From NCBI RefSeq assembly GCF_000336875.1, contig NZ_AOJK01000009.1, forward strand, positions 1-42,944: a DNA stretch of 42,944 nucleotides, written 5' to 3'. A program made the position numbers and the translations under genes. The first letter of the stretch is position 1. Each line of letters begins with the position of its first letter. This stretch comes from Halorubrum californiense DSM 19288. GTDB taxonomy: Archaea; Halobacteriota; Halobacteria; Halobacteriales; Haloferacaceae. A model generated the notes under the pieces. That model did no database searches. It was not told the DNA's origin and saw nothing but the letters and a program-made list of their open reading frames with translations. Below are positions 38,514 to 42,944 of the stretch, in pieces.

Positions 38514-40042
38514 TACTCGAAGCGCTCATGGCGGCCGCCTTCGCCGGCGCGCTGACGGTGTTCCTCGCGCCCGACGAGTGGGCCGGGCGGTTGGCGTTCG
38601 CGATCAGCTTGATCCCGTTCGTCGGCAGCCTCTACCTGTGGTCCGGCTTCGAGGCCGGCGGCAACGCGCTGCTCGGCGGCGATATCGCGTACGCGACGCA
38701 GATAGAGTGGCTCGAAGTGGGCGGTCGCAGCGTCTCGTGGTTCGTCGGGCTCGACGGGATCAGCCTCCCGCTGTTCGTGCTCACGACGTTCCTCGTGCCG
38801 CTGGCGATACTCAGCGCGTGGACGCCCGTCGACACCCGACAGAGCCAGTTCTACGGCCTCATGCTGTTCATGGAGGCGAACCTGCTGGGCGTGTTCGCCG
38901 CGCTCGACTTCTTCCTCTGGTTCATCTTCTGGGAGGCCGTGCTGGTCCCGATGTACTTCCTCATCGGGATCTGGGGCGGGCCGCGCCGCAAGTACGCCGC
39001 GATCAAGTTCTTCGTCTACACGAACGCGGCGTCGCTGCTGATGTTCATCGGCTTCATGAGCCTCGTGTTCGCGCTCGGCGACTCGGTGTCATCGTTCGCG
39101 CTGCCCGAGATCGCGCAGGCAATCGCGGCGGGCGATCTGAGTGCGTGGTTCGGCATCGCGCCAGACCGGATCGCGATGGTCGCGTTCCTCGCGATGTTCC
39201 TCGGATTCGCGGTGAAGGTCCCGATCGTTCCGTTCCACACGTGGCTCCCGGACGCCCACGTTCAGGCGCCGACGCCCGCGTCGGTGCTTCTGGCCGGCGT
39301 CCTCCTGAAGATGGGGACGTACGCGCTGCTCCGATTCAACTTCACGATGCTGCCCGAACAGGCGTCGATGCTCGCGGTCCCGATCGCGGCGATAGCCGTG
39401 ATCAGCGTCATCTACGGTGCGATGTTGGCGCTGGCACAGAAGGACCTCAAGCGGATCGTCGCCTACTCCTCCGTCTCGTCGATGGGGTACGTCATCCTCG
39501 GACTCATCGTCTTCACCGAGTACGGAGTCGGCGGCGCGACGTTCCAGATGGTCGCGCACGGACTCATCTCTGGGCTGATGTTCATGGCGGTCGGCGTCAT
39601 CTACAACACCACCCACACCCGGATGGTCGGCGACATGGCCGGGATGGCCGACCGGATGCCGGTCACCGTCGGTATCCTCATCGCCGGCGCCTTCGGCTAC
39701 ATGGGGCTGCCGCTGATGGCCGGCTTCGCCGGCGAGTTCTTCATCTTCGTCGGCTCGCTGTCCGCGCCGGCGCTCCCGTACGCGCCGGTGTTCACGGCGC
39801 TCGCGATGTTCGGTATCGTCATCGTCGCCGGCTACCTGCTGTCGGCGATGCAGAGCACGCTGTTCGGGCCGTTCGAACTGGAGACCGACTACGAGGTCGG
39901 CCCCGCGGCGTTCCACGACGTCGCCCCGCTCGCGGTGCTGCTCGTGGCGATCATCGTGCTGGGCGTCGCACCCGACATCTTCTTCGAGATGATCCGTGAC
40001 GCTGCCCTGCCGGTCGTCGAGGGGGTGACGATCAATGGTTAA
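38510..40042 (+). CDS. nuoM: Complex I subunit M (antiporter-like)
   Basis: A 510-residue antiporter-like subunit starting at GTG 38510, which overlaps the nuoL stop; an upstream GTG at 38501 is also in frame but overlaps more. Core motifs are FHTWLPDAHVQAPTPASVLL, LAQKDLKRIVAYSSVSSMGY and FFWEAVLVPMYFLIG-like (IFWEAVLVPMYF), with the membrane Glu. It ends in an eight-base overlap with nuoN. The fold and length match the family. Confidence 0.96.
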   Translation: MILEALMAAAFAGALTVFLAPDEWAGRLAFAISLIPFVGSLYLWSGFEAGGNALLGGDIAYATQIEWLEVGGRSVSWFVGLDGISLPLFVLTTFLVPLAILSAWTPVDTRQSQFYGLMLFMEANLLGVFAALDFFLWFIFWEAVLVPMYFLIGIWGGPRRKYAAIKFFVYTNAASLLMFIGFMSLVFALGDSVSSFALPEIAQAIAAGDLSAWFGIAPDRIAMVAFLAMFLGFAVKVPIVPFHTWLPDAHVQAPTPASVLLAGVLLKMGTYALLRFNFTMLPEQASMLAVPIAAIAVISVIYGAMLALAQKDLKRIVAYSSVSSMGYVILGLIVFTEYGVGGATFQMVAHGLISGLMFMAVGVIYNTTHTRMVGDMAGMADRMPVTVGILIAGAFGYMGLPLMAGFAGEFFIFVGSLSAPALPYAPVFTALAMFGIVIVAGYLLSAMQSTLFGPFELETDYEVGPAAFHDVAPLAVLLVAIIVLGVAPDIFFEMIRDAALPVVEGVTING

Positions 40043-41537
40043 CGGACTACCCGCCGTGACGGCGCTGCTGCCGGTGCTACTGCTGGCCGCCACCGGCCTC
40101 GCGCTGCTGCTGGTCGACACGATCCGTCCGGACGCGCGGTCGAACACGTCGATGGCGGTCGTCGGCGCGTTCGGCTCGCTCGCCGCGCTGGCGGCCGCCG
40201 TCTGGCTCACCGCGAGCGGCGGCGTGAGCCCGGACGGCGGCGCGGTGCTGCTGTTCGCCGACGCGGTCAAGGTCGATACCATGGCGCTGTTCTTCACCGC
40301 CATCTTCGCGTCGGTGACGGCGCTGGTGCTCGTCGCCGCGCACGACTACTTCCACGACCACGCCAACCCGGCGGCGTTCTACTCGCTGGTGACGTTCGCC
40401 GCGACCGGGATGGCGCTGCTCGCGGTCGCGAACTCGCTCGCGGTCGTGTTCGTCGCCTTGGAGATGGTGTCGCTGCCGTCGTACGTGCTCGTCGCGTACC
40501 TCAAGCAGAACCGCGGGAGCGTCGAGGCGGGGCTGAAGTACTTCCTCGTCGGCGCGCTCTCGTCGGCCATCTTCCTGTTCGGCATCTCGCTCGTGTACGC
40601 CGCGACGGGGTCGCTCATCCTCGCCGACATCGCGTCGGCGTCGGTCGAGGGCGTCACCGGTGTCCTCGGCGTCGGCGTCGTGATGATGATCGGCGGCGTG
40701 GCGTTCAAGACCGCCTCCGTCCCGTTCCACTTCTGGGCGCCGGAGGCGTACGAGGGCGCGCCCGCGCCGGTGAGCGCGTTCCTCTCGTCGGCCTCGAAGG
40801 CCGCCGGGTTCGTCGTCGCGTTCCGCGTGTTCACCGAGGCGTTCCCGGTGGAGATGGCGGTCTCGGCGAACGTCAACTGGATGCTCGCGTTCGCGATCCT
40901 CGCGGCCGTCACGATGACGCTCGGTAACTTCGCGGCCGCGGTCCAAGAGGAGGTCAAGCGCATGCTCGCGTACTCCTCTATCGGCCACGCCGGGTACGCG
41001 CTCATCGGCGTCGCCGCGCTCACGGTCGACGGGCCCGCCAACGGCACCGTCATGGGCGCCGCGATGGCGCACCTGCTCGTCTACGGGTTCATGAACACCG
41101 GCGCGTTCCTCTTCGTCGCGATGGCGGAGCGGTGGGGCGTCGGTCGGACCTTCGAGGACTACGCCGGGCTCGCGCGGCGCGCGCCCGTCGCCTCGACGGC
41201 GATGGCCGTGTTCATGTTCTCGCTCGCCGGGCTCCCGCCGTTCGCCGGGTTCTTCTCGAAGTACTTCCTGTTTCAGGCGGCCATCGACAACGGCTTCGTC
41301 TGGCTCGCCGGCCTCGGCGCGATAAACAGCGTCGTGTCGCTGTACTATTACAGCCGGGTCGTGAAGGCGCTGTGGCTCGACGACCCCGAGTCGTCGAGCG
41401 CGCTCGACGCAATCGACGTGCGGCCGACGGCGCTGTACGCCGCGGTCGTCTTCGCGGCGGTCGCGACCGTGCTGCTGCTGCCCGGCTTCGGCCCCGTCAT
41501 CGAGACGGCCGAGGCGGCGGCGTCCGCGCTGTTCTGA
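40035..41537 (+). CDS. nuoN: Complex I subunit N (antiporter-like)
   Basis: Third antiporter-like subunit, 500 residues with about 14 helices. Core motifs: FHFWAPEAYEGAPAPVSAFL, VQEEVKRMLAYSSIGHAGY and FVALEMVSLPSYVLVAYLKQ. It is the last gene of the operon, so no nuoE, nuoF or nuoG follow; archaeal complexes of this type take electrons from a donor other than NADH via NuoEFG. A stem-loop follows the stop. Confidence 0.96.
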   Translation: MVNGLPAVTALLPVLLLAATGLALLLVDTIRPDARSNTSMAVVGAFGSLAALAAAVWLTASGGVSPDGGAVLLFADAVKVDTMALFFTAIFASVTALVLVAAHDYFHDHANPAAFYSLVTFAATGMALLAVANSLAVVFVALEMVSLPSYVLVAYLKQNRGSVEAGLKYFLVGALSSAIFLFGISLVYAATGSLILADIASASVEGVTGVLGVGVVMMIGGVAFKTASVPFHFWAPEAYEGAPAPVSAFLSSASKAAGFVVAFRVFTEAFPVEMAVSANVNWMLAFAILAAVTMTLGNFAAAVQEEVKRMLAYSSIGHAGYALIGVAALTVDGPANGTVMGAAMAHLLVYGFMNTGAFLFVAMAERWGVGRTFEDYAGLARRAPVASTAMAVFMFSLAGLPPFAGFFSKYFLFQAAIDNGFVWLAGLGAINSVVSLYYYSRVVKALWLDDPESSSALDAIDVRPTALYAAVVFAAVATVLLLPGFGPVIETAEAAASALF

Positions 41538-41542
41538 CCGCC

Positions 41543-41561
41543 GCGGCCGACTCTCGGCCGC
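41543..41561 (+). terminator. Hairpin after nuoN
   Basis: Arms GCGGCCGA (41543-41550) and TCGGCCGC (41554-41561) pair perfectly with a CTC loop five bases after the nuoN stop, followed by CGTTTCG. It is a good candidate for the operon end. Confidence 0.5.
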
Positions 41562-41628
41562 CGTTTCGATCCCCGACGTCCCGCCCGGAAGCCACAGATT
41601 CTCGTTCCTTCGGACCGTTCCGTTACGT

Positions 41629-41958
41629 GTGCCTCGCACGCGCAGCTATCGGTGTCTGAACTGTCTCGATCACGCCGTCACCCGCTCGTTCGACACCTCG
41701 CACCTCTCGATGACGTGCCCGAACTGCGGGTCGTTCGAGCGGTTCGCCAACGAGGCGGTGATCGAGCGGTTCGAGTCGCTCGAGGCGTCGCCGCCGTCGG
41801 AGTTCGACTGGGAGCGGCTGGAGCGGCGGGAGAAGCTGCTGGTCGCCGAGCGCCTCGCTCGCACGGACAAGACGCTCGCCGACTTCGACGTGGCCGTCGA
41901 CGAGGAAGCGGCGGACGGGCCGGCGGAGGGGGCCGACCCCGAGGCGGGCGACGCGTAG
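41629..41958 (+). CDS. Zinc-ribbon haloarchaeal protein
   Basis: A 109-residue acidic protein starting at GTG 41629. The N-terminal part holds a zinc ribbon with two CxxC pairs: YRCLNCLDHAVTRSFDTSHL, then TCPNCGSFERF. The remaining part is a charged helix (WERLERREKLLVAERLART) and an acidic tail. It looks like a small DNA- or RNA-interacting zinc protein of a type common in haloarchaea; no function is known to me. Its stop codon abuts that of gar1 as TAGCTA, so the two genes converge tail to tail. Confidence 0.8.
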   Translation: MPRTRSYRCLNCLDHAVTRSFDTSHLSMTCPNCGSFERFANEAVIERFESLEASPPSEFDWERLERREKLLVAERLARTDKTLADFDVAVDEEAADGPAEGADPEAGDA

Positions 41959-42189
41959 CTACCGGGCGTACAGCTTGCCGCCGACGAGGGCGGCGAGCCC
42001 GACGCCGTCGCCCGGCGTGACGGCCACGTAGGGCCGCTCGACCGGGCCGAACACGTCGACGACGCGGCCAACCGTCGAGAGCGACTCGTCGACGACGCTC
42101 GCGCCGATCCGGGGCGGCTCGGCGCCGGCGTCGCCGCGGGCGATCGCGAGTCCGCCGGCCGTGCGAACGACGGTGCCGACGCGCCGCAC
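41959..42189 (-). CDS. gar1: H/ACA RNA-protein complex protein Gar1
   Basis: Small beta-barrel protein (76 residues) of the H/ACA guide-RNP, which places pseudouridines in rRNA together with Cbf5, Nop10 and L7Ae. It reads RRVGTVVRTAGGLAIARGD, ASVVDESLSTVGRVVDVFGP and PYVAVTPGDG, the Gar1 core; the KLYAR end is typical. The start is a GTG at 42189, two bases after the srp19 stop, so the two are cotranscribed. The srp19-gar1 pair is conserved in haloarchaea. Confidence 0.88.
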   Translation of the reverse strand: MRRVGTVVRTAGGLAIARGDAGAEPPRIGASVVDESLSTVGRVVDVFGPVERPYVAVTPGDGVGLAALVGGKLYAR

Positions 42190-42191
42190 GG

Positions 42192-42470
42192 TTACTCCCG
42201 CAGCACGCCGAGGTACGCGGCGATCGCCTGAACGAGGTCGTTCTTCGCGGTGTCTTCGGTGCCCTTGACCACGACGGAGCCGCGGGGCTCGAACTCCCGG
42301 GAGTACGTCGCGTCGCGCTCGACGACCGCGTCGTAGCCGACCTGCTGGACGGCCTTCGCGATCTCGTCGACGGTCGGCGCTTCGACCGCCAGGTCCGTCG
42401 GGACGCGGCGGCCCTCCGAGCGTGACAGCTCGGCGTCGAAGTAGGCGGGGTAGACGACGTTCTCGACCAT
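42192..42470 (-). CDS. srp19: Signal recognition particle 19-kDa protein
   Basis: SRP19 (92 residues) binds 7S RNA and helps SRP54 assemble. It reads [37 protein letters not shown], and the basic-loop end [15 protein letters not shown]. The start, ATG 42470, and the length match the archaeal family. It is the first gene of the srp19-gar1 pair. Confidence 0.95.
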   Translation of the reverse strand: MVENVVYPAYFDAELSRSEGRRVPTDLAVEAPTVDEIAKAVQQVGYDAVVERDATYSREFEPRGSVVVKGTEDTAKNDLVQAIAAYLGVLRE

Positions 42471-42529
42471 ATCGGATACCCTCGCGCGCGGCGTAAGGTC
42501 GTTTCGGACCGGCGCGCGCGCGACGCCAG

Positions 42530-42944
42530 TCAGGGCGTGCGGAACTCGAAGCGGGCCCCGCCGTCCTCGCTCGCGAGCGCGTGGGCGGTCCAGCCGTGCG
42601 CCTCGGCGATGCGCTCGCTGATGGCGAGCCCGAGCCCCGTGCCCGACTCCTCGGTCGTGAAGCCGCTCTCGAACACCCGGTCGGCGTCTTCCGGGAGCCC
42701 GATCCCGTCGTCTTCGACGTAGAATCCCGCGGAGTCGCCGTTCTCGTCTCGCGCCAATTCCCCGACACGGACCGAGAGCGGGTCGTCGGGGGCGTCGCTG
42801 CCGTGCTCGACGCTGTTGTCGGGCTCTGCCCGACCCCTCGTGGAGCCGTGTTCCACGCTGTCGCCGGACCCCGTCCGGCTGCCAGTGGAACCGTGTTCCA
42901 CGCTGTCGCCGGACCCCGTCCGGCTGCCAGTGGAACCGTGTTCC
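42530..42944 (-). CDS. Histidine kinase, C-terminal ATPase part (5' end missing)
   Basis: C-terminal end of a sensor histidine kinase: about 138 residues remain, and the sensor and phospho-acceptor parts lie beyond the contig end. The HATPase marks are [18 protein letters not shown] (G1 box and F box) and [18 protein letters not shown] (G2 box), with the end ARFEFRTP. The preceding segment is three copies of a 15-residue unit starting VEHGST, which looks like the end of the N-box (NAVEHGS type) repeated. The sequence therefore expands the loop after the N-box. The cognate response regulator is not visible. The reading frame has no stop up to the edge. Confidence 0.88.
   Translation of the reverse strand, partial: EHGSTGSRTGSGDSVEHGSTGSRTGSGDSVEHGSTRGRAEPDNSVEHGSDAPDDPLSVRVGELARDENGDSAGFYVEDDGIGLPEDADRVFESGFTTEESGTGLGLAISERIAEAHGWTAHALASEDGGARFEFRTP
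42806..42944 (-). repeat. 45-bp palindromic tandem repeat inside the histidine kinase gene
   Basis: Units at 42806-42850, 42851-42895 and 42896-42940 (the last two identical) and a fourth beginning at 42941. Each unit contains a hairpin: GCCGGAC-CCC-GTCCGGC in units 2 and 3, and GTCGGGC-TCT-GCCCGAC in unit 1 at the same offset. A second palindrome (GTGGAAC-CGT-GTTCCAC) spans the unit junctions. The contig ends here, most likely because the assembly could not cross the repeat. Confidence 0.9.

Noticed and set aside
1..42944. CRISPR array, insertion sequence, integrase or prophage
   Set aside because: No set of equally spaced direct repeats with unique spacers, no transposase or recombinase frame, and no phage structural gene was seen. 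The repeats at 8075 and 42806 have no spacers.

Overview
This 42.9-kb window is a contig from a haloarchaeon, most likely Halorubrum or a close relative. The DNA is very GC-rich, with G/C at almost every third codon position, and the proteins are strongly acidic. Many genes have a haloarchaeal TATA-like box 25-30 nt before the start codon and no Shine-Dalgarno (leaderless transcripts). The gene families (complex I without NuoEFG, SRP19-Gar1, Tat lipoproteins, PhoU with an AbrB-like domain, AglJ-type glycosyltransferase) are typical of Halobacteria. Both ends look like assembly breaks: bases 1-17 are a Nextera transposon end, and the right end stops inside a 45-bp tandem repeat.

Left part (1-10 kb): a minus-strand peptide-type ABC transporter (permease cut by the contig end, plus a Tat lipoprotein binding protein), an AglJ-like glycosyltransferase, a small conserved protein, an orphan CheY-like receiver, an AbrB-PhoU regulator, two small haloarchaeal proteins, an SRPBCC protein overlapping a nitrilase-family amidase, a 757-bp gene-free stretch with small tandem repeats, and a presenilin-type intramembrane aspartyl protease. 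A 348-bp gene-free stretch rich in inverted repeats follows.

Middle (10-18 kb): a PUA-domain protein; a 1275-residue regulator combining a winged-helix DNA-binding domain, a FilR1-type middle domain, a STAND-like P-loop NTPase and TPR repeats; divergently, an aldehyde-dehydrogenase-superfamily protein that seems to lack the catalytic cysteine. A 17-bp dyad lies between these two genes. Then an HD phosphohydrolase and a HAD hydrolase.

Lysine block (18.1-24.6 kb): dapA-dapB-dapD-lysA-dapF-dapE, mostly joined by 4-base ATGA overlaps, encodes the succinylase branch of the diaminopimelate pathway to lysine except the aminotransferase step. A possible 24-codon leaderless leader ORF ending near two AAA lysine codons precedes dapA. 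A NYN nuclease gene meets dapE tail to tail.

Right part (24.6-42.9 kb): an AI-2E-type membrane protein, a divergent FtsZ/tubulin-superfamily protein, an internally duplicated hypothetical, purK and purE separated by an inverted hicBA toxin-antitoxin pair, then the nuoA-B-CD-H-I-J1-J2-K-L-M-N respiratory operon. After it come a zinc-ribbon protein, gar1, srp19 and the C-terminal end of a histidine kinase. No rRNA, tRNA, CRISPR array, insertion sequence or prophage was recognised.

The most unusual items are the STAND-type regulator with its operator-like dyad and cysteine-less ALDH partner, the dap leader ORF, the hicB gene whose frame runs through hicA, and the histidine-kinase repeats whose hairpins keep pairing despite base changes. 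All functional statements are from reading the sequence; no searches were run.
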